NCBI GenBank assembly: GCA_013298215.1
Contig: JAAFKE010000007.1
Location: 1 to 64,000 of the forward strand
DNA length: 64,000 nt
Reading direction: 5' to 3'
Source: Cytophagales bacterium
Lineage (GTDB): Bacteria; Bacteroidota; Bacteroidia; Cytophagales; Spirosomataceae
The notes beneath the pieces were generated by a model. The model was not told where the DNA came from. It did no database searches and worked only from the letters and a program-made list of their open reading frames with translations. Positions 8,315 through 15,973 of the stretch are shown in pieces (within the stretch, counting starts at the first letter, position 1; each line of letters opens with the position of its first letter). The position numbers and the translations under genes were made by a program.

Positions 8315-11031
8315 ACCGCCGACTGACATACATTGCCCTCGTTGGGCTGTTCACCGTTGGAGGTTGGGCGGCGTTTAGTTGGTGGTCGTCGTTTTCTAAT
8401 TCGGTTTGGAAGTACATCTCCGACGACTCCTATTTGGTCATTCAGAGCAACCAGTTGCAAGACTCTACCTTCTACGTGCCGCGCGGGGGCATAAACCTCC
8501 GCGAACTACCGATTATCCATTTGGCGGCCCAACAGTTGGACAAAATGCAATTACTGTGCGAAGACTCGCAGGTAGCCGAACAGTTTTTGAGAAAAAAACA
8601 GATCACGTTTTCGCTCCAAAAAACGGCCAAAAATAAGTTTAACTTCGTTATTTTTGTTCCCTATTCGCCCGTCGAGAGCACCGCCTGGCTCGAATCACCG
8701 CAAACGTCGAAGGTGCGGGTGCTCAACCACACCTTCGAGGGCGAGCGCATAAACGACGTGAACAGCGTGAAGTCTGAGCCACTTTTTTCGTATTTTTTCA
8801 AGGACAACTACCTCATTATCAGTAATTCAGGTTTTTTGTTGGAAGATATTGTCCGAAATAGCAACAATCCGCTCAGAAATCAGTCGGTCACTAAATTTCG
8901 TTTTTCTAACTCGACCGAAAACGACCTGACCGTTTACTTCGATAAAAATCTGTTCCGGGAGGTTTTCAGTACCGAGATCGTGAATGTGGACGATACGGGC
9001 TTGCTGAGTTTGCTCAATATGCTCCCCGACTTTTTGAACTTGCAGCTTTTTTGGCCACTCTCTGACCGCCACCTGACGCTGGGAGCGCCCGGCGACCGCA
9101 TAAACCAGGAGGGTTACGTGAGCGTTTTGAACGACCAGAAGGCGTCGGTGTTTCAGAACTGGGCGCGGGTGCCGAGCAACACCGCCGTGTTTTACCGCTT
9201 GGCCTGGGAAAACACGGGCCAGTTTGTAGAAAAACTCAAAAGTAATGTGCTCGATGCTGAATCCGAATACCTGAAAGAAAGCCGCAAGCTGCTCACCGAA
9301 ACCATTGGGGTAAACACCGACGGTTTCTACGAAGGCTTGGGAAAAGAGCTGCTTTTTTGTCAGTTGGAGGCCAACAACGTGGTTTCGAGGGGGCAGTTGC
9401 TGCTCCAGCCACTCGAAAATGGAACAAATTTAGAGCCGTTCATCAAAAAACTGGCCATCTTGGCCACCCAACAGGTACTTAGCCCAGTAGAAAAATACCA
9501 GGGGCGTAGCATTTACACCATCGAAGTGCCCGAGCTGCCAGCCATTCTGTTCGGTAATATTTTTAAGGGTTTTCCGCGCTCTTACGTTGCCGTCGAAAAC
9601 GGCTGGGTTATCTATTCCAACGACCCGCAGGTGCTCAAAGATTATTTGTTGAATTTAGAATACCAAAATACGTGGTTCTATTCAAAGGAGATAAATTCGT
9701 ACCTCGCTAATGTGGCCAAGCCCAGCAACTTTTTGTTGATGTTGAGCGCCCGCAAAAGTCGCTCCTACATGACCGATAAGGTGCTAAAATATGTGCAGCA
9801 AAAATTGGACTACGAGGTGAGCAACCTTTTTCCAGCCGAATACGTAACCTACCAAGCGGCGTTTAAAGACCAGCAGTCATACGCCTCGCTGTCGCTCGGG
9901 CGCGAGGGCAAGGCCAGCAGTGCAAAGGTTTTTAATAAAATATTTCTCCAAAAAGAATACACCCTAAAAGAGCAGCTCCAAGCGTCGCCGTTTGCGGTGC
10001 GAAGCAATTTGATTGGCCAAGAAAAACCGATTTTCGTCACCAAGTCCAACGTCATGCTGTTTCCAACCTCGGACAGTTCTCAGAAAAAAATTACGCAGTT
10101 AGACGGGCGGCTCGTGAGCGAAATCTACAATATTGACTTTTTGAATGTTGGCCGCTTGCAGTACGTTTTGGCCACCGATAGGTCGTTATACATGATCGAC
10201 GAGGACGATAACCACCGTTTGACAATTTTTACGAAGCAATTGCCCAACCGAAAAAAAATAAATTATTTTCTGAAAAACAGTGGCATCATTGCCGAAAACT
10301 ACCGCTTTTTGGTGGTGGACGAAGACGGCAACCTTTACACCTGGGACCGCCCCGACCAAGCCCCGCGCAAGATAAATAAGGGGGCTGGTTTTGAGCGGTT
10401 GCTGAATCCTATTCCGACCTTTGCCATGCGCGGTTTCAACCACTGGATCGTCATGCAGTCGAACGGAATATTGCGTTTGGTGCGCGAAAACGGTTTTGTG
10501 CCGCCGCCCTTCCCAATTAACTTCAAGAACACGTTTGTGAGTCCTTTTCAGGTGGTTTATGAACCCGAAAAAGGCACAACCCAGCTGGTGGGCATAACCC
10601 AGCAGGGCGTGCTGATAAACATAAATACCAACGGCGAGGTGATTGACAGCACCCAGTTGCCGCGCCCCGACCCCACGGCATCATACGGAATTTCGATGGA
10701 CAAGAACGAGCGCGACTGGATTTTGCTGAGGAGTTCGCAAACGCAGGTCGAAATATTGGACAAAAAGGGCAAAACAGCTTTTATTGTCAAAGATTTGGTG
10801 GCCGACCAAAAAACGGTGCGCTACCACTACTTTGGGGCCGGTCAGCAGTTTATTACCATTAAATCGGGCAATTTTACGACGCTTTACAACTTACAGGGCC
10901 AGCAAATTGGCGACAAGCCCATTCCGAGCGAGTATCCCGTTAATATCAGCTTTGTGCAGGGTTTTAACAAAATATTTATTTACAGCTACGCCAACAGCAA
11001 GTCGTTTACGTGGTCGGTCAAAGTAAAATAA
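8311..11031 (+). CDS. Unrecognised 906-residue membrane-anchored protein with C-terminal propeller-like repeats
   Basis: Translation starts at TTG 8311, overlapping the preceding stop by four bases. Residues about 6-24 form a single membrane anchor, so the rest should face the periplasm. The N-terminal half (about 30-560) has alternating alpha/beta sequence with blocks such as NNPLRNQSVTKF and YVAVENGWVIYSNDPQVLKDYL, reminiscent of DUF3352-type proteins, although the resemblance is weak. The last third (about 580-906) has repeated beta-strand blocks ending in hydrophobic-Asp patterns (LQYVLATDRSLYMID, RFLVVDEDGNLYTW, WIVMQSNGILRLV), suggesting a beta-propeller. Three bases later comes the SGNH gene. 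Probably a periplasmic scaffold for the surface-glycan system; no enzymatic residues could be named. Confidence 0.7.
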   Translation: MNRRLTYIALVGLFTVGGWAAFSWWSSFSNSVWKYISDDSYLVIQSNQLQDSTFYVPRGGINLRELPIIHLAAQQLDKMQLLCEDSQVAEQFLRKKQITFSLQKTAKNKFNFVIFVPYSPVESTAWLESPQTSKVRVLNHTFEGERINDVNSVKSEPLFSYFFKDNYLIISNSGFLLEDIVRNSNNPLRNQSVTKFRFSNSTENDLTVYFDKNLFREVFSTEIVNVDDTGLLSLLNMLPDFLNLQLFWPLSDRHLTLGAPGDRINQEGYVSVLNDQKASVFQNWARVPSNTAVFYRLAWENTGQFVEKLKSNVLDAESEYLKESRKLLTETIGVNTDGFYEGLGKELLFCQLEANNVVSRGQLLLQPLENGTNLEPFIKKLAILATQQVLSPVEKYQGRSIYTIEVPELPAILFGNIFKGFPRSYVAVENGWVIYSNDPQVLKDYLLNLEYQNTWFYSKEINSYLANVAKPSNFLLMLSARKSRSYMTDKVLKYVQQKLDYEVSNLFPAEYVTYQAAFKDQQSYASLSLGREGKASSAKVFNKIFLQKEYTLKEQLQASPFAVRSNLIGQEKPIFVTKSNVMLFPTSDSSQKKITQLDGRLVSEIYNIDFLNVGRLQYVLATDRSLYMIDEDDNHRLTIFTKQLPNRKKINYFLKNSGIIAENYRFLVVDEDGNLYTWDRPDQAPRKINKGAGFERLLNPIPTFAMRGFNHWIVMQSNGILRLVRENGFVPPPFPINFKNTFVSPFQVVYEPEKGTTQLVGITQQGVLININTNGEVIDSTQLPRPDPTASYGISMDKNERDWILLRSSQTQVEILDKKGKTAFIVKDLVADQKTVRYHYFGAGQQFITIKSGNFTTLYNLQGQQIGDKPIPSEYPVNISFVQGFNKIFIYSYANSKSFTWSVKVK

Positions 11032-11033
11032 AA

Positions 11034-12047
11034 ATGGGTTTAAAGATTTTACGTTATTCGGTACTGATTTTTGCCAGCGTCCTTTGGTTTTTGGGTTGCT
11101 CGCCGTCGCTGCTCCGAAAACTCAATGCGGCAGGTGTTTTGGCCGACGACTACCGCTACGGCGACCTGTACCGGTTGTCTAACTTACCCCAGTTTAAAGA
11201 AAGACTCGTTGCGTGCCCAAAAGAATTTACGGCCAGCACGCCCAAACTCCCCATCGACCTGTACGTGATCGGCGACAGCTTTACTGACCCCGAGCGACTT
11301 GACAAAAACGATTTCTTGGCTCAAAACTACCAGCGGATCCACTGGGCGCACACCAAAAGAATAGTTTTAGACACGGCCAAAACCAACGTGTTGATTCTGC
11401 AAAGCGTCGAAAGGCATTTTAGAGAACACCTCAGCGCCCCCGTCAGAAATTATGAGGTTGTTGGCCCGAATAATTTGGCCGAGCCACCCAAGCAAATGGG
11501 GTTCTGGGAAATGTTTAACCGAATAATACCCGCCGACACCGAAGAAATTTTCGAGAGTTTTTTGTTTGGCAACGATTTTACGCTGGTTTTCAAGGAGTGG
11601 AAGGCCGTTTTGAACGAATATTTTTTTGGGCGCACCAACCAAGTCGTGAGTTTTTCGAAGAACAAAAAATACATTTTTTTGGGATTAGACACCGACACCA
11701 CCCGCATCAATTCTTCGTTTACCGACCTGAGCAACGCCGAGGTGGATAGCCTGGTTGAGCAGCTCGACCGCACCCGCAAACACTACTCCGATGCTGGCTT
11801 TGATGCCGTTATGCTGTCGATCGTACCCAACAAAGCCAGTATTGTGGCGCAAACCGATGGGCAGTATAACCACCTCATTGAGCGGGTTCAGGCGCACCAA
11901 AAGCTGTCGGTAGGCTACATTGACACATACGGCCCCTTCTCAGAGACCAAGCGCGGACTGTATTTGAAGGGCGATTCGCACTGGTCGTGCGCTGGGCAAC
12001 GGGTCTGGACGGAGGCCGTAAACCAAAAATTGAAGCAGAAAAAGTAG
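11034..12047 (+). CDS. SGNH-hydrolase-like protein of the AlgJ/AlgX (DHHW) type
   Basis: The 337-residue product has an N-terminal hydrophobic segment ending in a Cys (FLGCSPS at about 19-25), so it is either a lipoprotein or a membrane-anchored periplasmic protein. It carries the SGNH block I motif GDSFTD (80-85) and the block V motif GDSHWS (313-318), which supplies the Asp-x-x-His pair typical of alginate O-acetyltransferases AlgJ/AlgX and of PatB. Such proteins transfer acetyl groups delivered by a membrane acyltransferase onto a polysaccharide, which fits the acyltransferase 3 gene at 6399. It is the last gene of the run, and its TAG stop overlaps the 3' end of a tRNA gene on the other strand. 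Confidence 0.78.
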   Translation: MGLKILRYSVLIFASVLWFLGCSPSLLRKLNAAGVLADDYRYGDLYRLSNLPQFKERLVACPKEFTASTPKLPIDLYVIGDSFTDPERLDKNDFLAQNYQRIHWAHTKRIVLDTAKTNVLILQSVERHFREHLSAPVRNYEVVGPNNLAEPPKQMGFWEMFNRIIPADTEEIFESFLFGNDFTLVFKEWKAVLNEYFFGRTNQVVSFSKNKKYIFLGLDTDTTRINSSFTDLSNAEVDSLVEQLDRTRKHYSDAGFDAVMLSIVPNKASIVAQTDGQYNHLIERVQAHQKLSVGYIDTYGPFSETKRGLYLKGDSHWSCAGQRVWTEAVNQKLKQKK

Positions 12048-12119
12048 GACTTAGCGGGCTCGAACCGCTGACCTCCGCCCTGTCAAGGCGGCGCTCTGAA
12101 CCAACTGAGCTAAAATCCT
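12045..12119 (-). tRNA. tRNA-Val (anticodon GAC)
   Basis: On the minus strand the gene starts AGGATTTTAGCTCAGTTGG. The acceptor AGGATTT/AAGTCCT is fully paired (one G-U), the anticodon stem CCGCC/GGCGG encloses TTGACAG, giving anticodon GAC, and the T arm is AGCGG-TTCGAGC-CCGCT. The discriminator A at 12045 falls within the TAG stop (12045-12047) of the convergent SGNH gene, so the two genes share three bases. CCA is not encoded. Confidence 0.93.
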
Positions 12120-12130
12120 AAAACGACGCA

Positions 12131-12138
12131 CAAATATA
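12131..12138 (-). promoter_or_regulatory. -7 box of the tRNA-Val promoter
   Basis: The minus strand reads TATATTTG, a perfect TAnnTTTG box, ending 11 bases before the tRNA 5' end. This would leave a 5' leader of about seven bases. No good -33 TTG was found at the usual distance. Confidence 0.5.
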
Positions 12139-12337
12139 GTATAATTTTGCGTACCCGCACATTCCGACTCAAAAACCAGCGGTGGCTTTTACATTTTTGT
12201 TGTTCTGAGCGATAACCAACCCGTTGCTATCGCCCAAAGAATTTGTTCTCTAACAATCAAAACGCCCGTTAAGAAACTGACTACGGGTTGGGGTACCCAC
12301 ACAAAACCATAAAACAGCGTACAATCACACCTTTTGA

Positions 12338-12389
12338 TTTGAAAAAGTGTATAAATTTACATTTATTCATTTGAAAAAGTGTAAATTTG
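12338..12389 (+). promoter_or_regulatory. Direct-repeat operator overlapping a -7 box, before the DUF4143 ATPase gene
   Basis: TTTGAAAAAGTGTA occurs at 12338-12351 and again at 12370-12383, 32 bases apart (about three helical turns on the same DNA face). The second copy runs directly into TAAATTTG (12382-12389), a TAnnTTTG promoter box. A repressor binding both copies could cover the promoter. The transcript would start near 12396. Confidence 0.45.
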
Positions 12390-12419
12390 TAATCAAAAAT
12401 GGCATTCAAGTCTTTGATT

Positions 12420-13718
12420 ATGAACAGAATACAGTATAAAAAACTACTTGAATGGAAAAATGATACGCTACGCAAGCCGCTTATCATTCAAGGCGCGAGG
12501 CAAGTGGGCAAAACTTGGTTGATGAAAGCCTTTGGAAAAGAGCAATTTGAGCAGGTGGTTTACCTCAATTTTGAAAGTAGTAGCCGACTCAAAAACTTGT
12601 TCGTAGCCGATTTCAACATCGACAGAATCATGGCAATAATAGCCATTGAAACTGGTCAAAAAATTGACGCACCGAACACTCTGCTCATTTTTGATGAAAT
12701 TCAAGAGGCCGAAAAGGGAATCACGAGTTTGAAGTATTTTTATGAACAAGCCCCCCAATATTTTGTCATGGCGGCGGGGTCGTTGCTGGGGGGTGCTATT
12801 CAAAAAAATAGCTCGTTTCCCGTGGGTAAGGTTGATTTTCTGCAACTGTCGCCGTTGAGCTTCATGGAGTTTTTAGAAAACATGGGCGAGGCAGCTTTGG
12901 CCGAAAAACTATCAGAACAAAACTGGGAAATCGTCGCTGTTTTTCACGATAAATTGGTTGAATTGTTGCGGCTATACTACTTCATTGGCGGTATGCCCGA
13001 AGCAGTGGCCAATTACATCAAAAACAAAAATCTCGGTACAGTACGGAGCATTCAGCAGAAAATATTGATGGGCTACGAAAACGATTTCACCAAATATGCT
13101 CCCACCGAAATCATACCCCGTATCAGGTTGGTTTGGATGTCGGTGATTGGTCAGTTGGCAAAAGAAAACAGGAAATTTGTGTACGGGCAAATCAAAAAAG
13201 GGTCGAGAGCCAAGGATTTTGAATTGGCCATCAACTGGTTGGTTGATGCAGGTTTAATCATCAAAGTAAACAGAATCAACAACGCCACCATACCGCTCAA
13301 CGCTTATTTGGACATTGACGCTTTCAAACTATTTTTTGTGGACATTGGGCTATTGAACGCCTTGGCCGATGTTTCGCCCAAGATATTACTCGAAAAAAAC
13401 AGCATCATGGTAGAATTTAAAGGAGCCATGACCGAACAATTTGTGTGTCAGCAACTGAAACTAAACCATCAGTTGTTCTATTGGTCGGCCAGCAACGCTA
13501 CCGCCGAAGTGGATTTTGTGCTGCAACACGAAAACGAAATTGTACCGATTGAAGTAAAAGCCGAAGAAAATTTAAAGTCGAAAAGCCTGGGTGTTTTCCA
13601 ACAAAAATACGGCCCCAAAGTATCGGTTCGGGTGTCGATGTCGCCGTTTAGAAACGAGGGTTGGCTGGTCAATGTGCCGTTGTATGGCGTTGGTGGAGTT
13701 GCAGGAAATTTGTTTTGA
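12420..13718 (+). CDS. DUF4143-family AAA+ ATPase (AAA_14)
   Basis: The start chosen is ATG 12420 (432 residues, MNRIQYKKLLEWKND), which matches the family's usual N-terminus and leaves room for a leader after the -7 box; ATG 12399 would give seven more residues and almost no leader. Walker A is GARQVGKT (about 24-31), Walker B LLIFDEIQEA (about 88-97), and a sensor-like FVMAAGSLLG follows. The C-terminal third has the DUF4143 restriction-endonuclease-like core VDFVLQHE...VPIEVKAEE. Members are scattered accessory genes of unclear role, often found near toxin-antitoxin and defence genes. Its location beside two toxin-antitoxin loci and a tRNA suggests a mobile or accessory patch. Confidence 0.88.
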   Translation: MNRIQYKKLLEWKNDTLRKPLIIQGARQVGKTWLMKAFGKEQFEQVVYLNFESSSRLKNLFVADFNIDRIMAIIAIETGQKIDAPNTLLIFDEIQEAEKGITSLKYFYEQAPQYFVMAAGSLLGGAIQKNSSFPVGKVDFLQLSPLSFMEFLENMGEAALAEKLSEQNWEIVAVFHDKLVELLRLYYFIGGMPEAVANYIKNKNLGTVRSIQQKILMGYENDFTKYAPTEIIPRIRLVWMSVIGQLAKENRKFVYGQIKKGSRAKDFELAINWLVDAGLIIKVNRINNATIPLNAYLDIDAFKLFFVDIGLLNALADVSPKILLEKNSIMVEFKGAMTEQFVCQQLKLNHQLFYWSASNATAEVDFVLQHENEIVPIEVKAEENLKSKSLGVFQQKYGPKVSVRVSMSPFRNEGWLVNVPLYGVGGVAGNLF

Positions 13719-13853
13719 GTAAGGCTGTCGCTGGTCAATTTTTGATGCGGCGTTTGGAAATGCTGTACTAAGACGCACCCAATTTGGAACTTGGGGCGAG
13801 CAGGGCGTAATTGCTTTTCTATTTCAACTCATAACCCCAGCCAAACTCCCCAC

Positions 13854-13908
13854 AAAAAAACATCGACCCGCAAACTGCGAGCCGATGAATGAACAAGCTA
13901 ACCTATGA
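13854..13908 (+). repeat. A-tract/hairpin/CTAACCTATGA leader-like element, copy A
   Basis: An A7 tract (13854-13860) precedes a 27-base hairpin (13861-13887; arms of 12 around an AAC loop). After ten bases comes CTAACCTATGA (13898-13908). The ATG at 13905 opens an eight-codon frame ending at 13931. The layout and spacing match copy B at 14528 exactly. The hairpin is better paired in the minus-strand transcript, where it would be followed by T7 and could act as a terminator, but no minus-strand gene ends here. Confidence 0.6.
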
Positions 13909-13932
13909 CGATTTTATTTTTTAAAATTTGAT

Positions 13933-13940
13933 TAGATTTG
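13933..13940 (+). promoter_or_regulatory. -7 box of the MazEF-like operon
   Basis: TAGATTTG fits TAnnTTTG and lies 19 bases before the antitoxin ATG. It is inside a 21-base block (13928-13948) that recurs with two mismatches at 17684-17704, before the VapBC-like pair. Confidence 0.5.
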
Positions 13941-13959
13941 TTAAAAAAATAAAAAAACA

Positions 13960-14160
13960 ATGGAATTAACTTATCGCCTCAATAGCCAAGAAATGAATGG
14001 GGCATTTCTTGATTCAATCAAAAACTTGTTTGATAGACAAGACATAGAAATAACCATCAGGCTACTCAACGACTTAGACCAAACCACCATACTTGCTCAA
14101 AATACGTTGGCCGAGGAATGGGACAGTACCGAAGACCAACGTTGGGACAAAATACTGTAA
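13960..14160 (+). CDS. Antitoxin of a MazEF/PemIK-like pair
   Basis: The 66-residue acidic protein begins MELTYRLNSQEMNGAFLDSIK and ends in a cluster of acidic and Trp residues (LAEEWDSTEDQRWDKIL), the tail typical of small antitoxins that block PemK/MazF-type RNases. The N-terminal half predicts strand-helix content consistent with a short DNA-binding or dimerisation region, but no AbrB or RHH motif is clear. The toxin frame starts six bases after its stop, so the two are co-transcribed from the 13933 promoter. The antitoxin frame is intact although the toxin frame is broken. Confidence 0.7.
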   Translation: MELTYRLNSQEMNGAFLDSIKNLFDRQDIEITIRLLNDLDQTTILAQNTLAEEWDSTEDQRWDKIL

Positions 14161-14165
14161 CCACT

Positions 14166-14506
14166 ATGCCAAATTATAAACAAGGCGATATTGTGTGGTT
14201 GTAAACTTCCCGTTTACAGACATCAGCCAAACTAAAAAACGCCCCGCGTTGGTGGTTTCCAACGATACTGTCAATCGAACTGGCGATTATCTTTTGGTTC
14301 AGATAACAAGCCAAGTGAAAAACGATGGCTTGTCGCTCCCTGTTTCTACAACCGATTTTGTAAATAATGCCCTGCCATTGGCAAGTTTTGTTCGGCTACA
14401 TAAGCTATTCTTGCTGAACGAGTCGCTGATTATCAAAAAAGCAACTGCCGTTGCCCCAACATTTTATCAAGAGTTAGTCCGTAAGATAATAACATTGATT
14501 GAATGA
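14166..14506 (+). pseudogene. MazF/PemK-family toxin, frame-shifted after codon 11
   Basis: From ATG 14166 the frame reads MPNYKQGDIVW and then hits TAA at 14202. Removing the two T bases at 14199-14200 would join it to VNFPFTDISQTKKRPALVV, the classical MazF/PemK core, which then runs intact to the stop at 14506 (NRTGDYLLVQITSQ and KIITLIE included). MazF family toxins are ribosome-independent mRNA endonucleases. A GTG at 14195 could restart translation but would lose the conserved first strand (QGDIV). The gene is probably an inactivated toxin; a sequencing error or an unusual start cannot be ruled out. The rest of the coding frame shows no other damage, suggesting a recent lesion. Confidence 0.75.
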
Positions 14507-14527
14507 TTTTTTGAGTACTTATCGTAT

Positions 14528-14584
14528 AAAAAAAAACATCGGCCCGCAAACTGCGAGCCGATGAGTGAACAATCTAACCTATGA
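14528..14584 (+). repeat. A-tract/hairpin/CTAACCTATGA leader-like element, copy B
   Basis: An A9 tract (14528-14536) is followed by a 27-base hairpin (14537-14563) differing from copy A by one base. A ten-base spacer leads to CTAACCTATGA (14574-14584). The ATG at 14581 opens a 65-codon frame beginning MKKFVRLK that runs through palindromic DNA and looks non-genuine. Together with copy A it brackets the MazEF-like pair. Confidence 0.6.
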
Positions 14585-14674
14585 AAAAATTTGTGCGACT
14601 TAAACCTTGCGCATTTTCTGTCCAAGAACGGGCTAACCCCAAAGAGAAACCTACAATTTATCCTCAATGGCTAC

Positions 14675-14754
14675 AAACCACGGATTGTGGTTTTAAACGC
14701 ACCGCTCCTTTCATTCGCGTTGTAAACGCAAACGAGCGGGGTTTGAAATCCCGC
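14675..14754. repeat. Cluster of three palindromes (REP-like)
   Basis: Three inverted repeats follow one another. AAACCAC/GTGGTTT occupies 14675-14693. CCGCTC/GAGCGG (14702-14739) has GCGTT/AACGC nested inside at 14717-14729. GCGGG/CCCGC occupies 14736-14754. Dense small palindromes of this kind resemble repetitive extragenic palindromic sequences, although no second copy exists in the window. Confidence 0.45.
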
Positions 14755-14771
14755 CCAACGGATTACAAACT

Positions 14772-15233
14772 TCAATAACCATTAATTTTAATGTCACCTT
14801 CCACCAATTGCCCTGTGCCATAATTAATCAACTGTCCTTTGTTGTCTTGCACTACGAATGAAATAATGTCAAAAGTGCCCCTGAATTCAGTATTTTTATT
14901 GTTTGCAATCATCAACCACATTTTACAGCCTTTGTAGTTTGGTAGGTTTTCATCCATATTGGCTGTAATAAAAAGCGTTGGATTGTGTTTGCCGTGAACA
15001 TTGACCGAGAAAAAAGTAGAGGATTTAAACTCGCCATTTGTTCCATCTGATAGTTTAGTATCAATTCGTAAACTCCCAATTGGATTTTCGTGAATGGCAG
15101 GGTTAAAATCAAAATTAATTTCAATCTTGAACGTACCATTAATAGCCCCTACTGCTCTACTCTCAATTTTTACTAAACCGCCACCTTGTGCAGAACACCT
15201 ATCGAGCGGCATGAATGCTGGTATATTTGCCAT
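14772..15233 (-). CDS. Hypothetical protein, 153 residues
   Basis: The product (MANIPAFMPLDRCSAQGG...) has no signal peptide or membrane segment and is predicted to be mostly beta strand, with alternating hydrophobic residues (GTFKIEINFDFN, PTLFITANMDEN, RGTFDIISFVVQDN). No family was recognised. It lies 43 bases upstream of a secreted protein gene on the same strand and inside the AT-rich accessory patch. Codon use looks coherent along the whole frame, so it is probably a real gene; a cytosolic or non-classically exported beta-sandwich is the most that can be said. Confidence 0.5.
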   Translation of the reverse strand: MANIPAFMPLDRCSAQGGGLVKIESRAVGAINGTFKIEINFDFNPAIHENPIGSLRIDTKLSDGTNGEFKSSTFFSVNVHGKHNPTLFITANMDENLPNYKGCKMWLMIANNKNTEFRGTFDIISFVVQDNKGQLINYGTGQLVEGDIKINGY

Positions 15234-15276
15234 TGTTTCAGTTGTTTAAATTGTTTGAAATATTGATTACAAAAGC

Positions 15277-15921
15277 CTAATTAACTTGCAGATTTGGTAA
15301 AAATCGGTAACTCATTGAAAATACGTGACCGTTATTAAGCTCACCGTAAAGAATTGAACCCAATTTGTAGGTTGTTTTTATCTGCCAACCCCATTCTTCA
15401 AATAAATTCATTTTTGAACCCTGCAAAGTAAAGGTTCCTTTTTCTATTCCTTCCGTAGAAAAGGGATGGTAGCCATCGACTAAGCAAGACCTAAAATCAG
15501 GTGTATTGGCAGTTGGTACTATTGTAATAGCACAACAACCAGTATAAAATTGTTTTCTAAAGCTGGCTTCATCCCAAACTCTATCGTTGAACCAATAAAC
15601 GACTTGATTGCTTTTAGAAAAAGAAATTACACCAGGTATTGTCCTATCTACATTTAGGGAGGTTGTACCAAAGCTTGCAAACCAATAATCAGCATTGGTA
15701 TCGCCTGGATCTTTTCCTGGACTCATTACCTCTATTATTAGCTGAACACTTTCAATTCTTCCGTTTTCAGCCTTCTCTAATTTACCTTTTAGCTCACTAA
15801 AATAACCACTTACTCCCAAATACATTTTGGGTAGTTTTGTTTGTTGGTTCTTTATTTGTGCTTGTAGTGAATTAGCCAAAGAATAGGCTACACATAAAAC
15901 CAAAATCATTCTCGTTTTCAT
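15277..15921 (-). CDS. Hypothetical secreted protein, 214 residues
   Basis: A clear signal peptide (MKTRMILVLCVAYSLANSLQAQ) is followed by a soluble domain rich in aromatic residues and beta patterns, with adjacent Cys residues in FYTGCCAITIV and a further Cys in FRSCLVDG that may form a disulfide. No family was recognised. It lies 52 bases downstream of the PQQ-repeat lipoprotein gene and 43 bases before the 153-residue gene, so the three probably form one leftward operon whose products act in the envelope. Base composition is AT-rich like its neighbours. Confidence 0.6.
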   Translation of the reverse strand: MKTRMILVLCVAYSLANSLQAQIKNQQTKLPKMYLGVSGYFSELKGKLEKAENGRIESVQLIIEVMSPGKDPGDTNADYWFASFGTTSLNVDRTIPGVISFSKSNQVVYWFNDRVWDEASFRKQFYTGCCAITIVPTANTPDFRSCLVDGYHPFSTEGIEKGTFTLQGSKMNLFEEWGWQIKTTYKLGSILYGELNNGHVFSMSYRFLPNLQVN

Positions 15922-15973
15922 AGTAATTTGCGTTTAGTTCAGCCGCCACTGTTTGTTTAAATTGATTTTGAAA

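Noticed and set aside
12120-12398. tRNA-integrated island boundary (attL/attR)
   Set aside because: No copy of the tRNA 3' end was seen at the far side of the patch, and the patch is on the 5' side of the tRNA; no integrase is present.
13854-13887. Hairpin copy A as an ordinary terminator of the DUF4143 gene
   Set aside because: On the plus strand the hairpin has A before it and no T run after it; the T run is on the minus strand, where no gene ends.
14195-14506. MazF-like frame as a complete gene starting at GTG 14195
   Set aside because: It would lack the conserved N-terminal strand, which is present just upstream in another frame; a frameshifted gene fits better.
14581-14778. 65-codon frame beginning MKKFVRLK after element copy B
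   Set aside because: It traverses three palindromes and shows no protein-like pattern; more likely an orphan leader followed by REP-like DNA.
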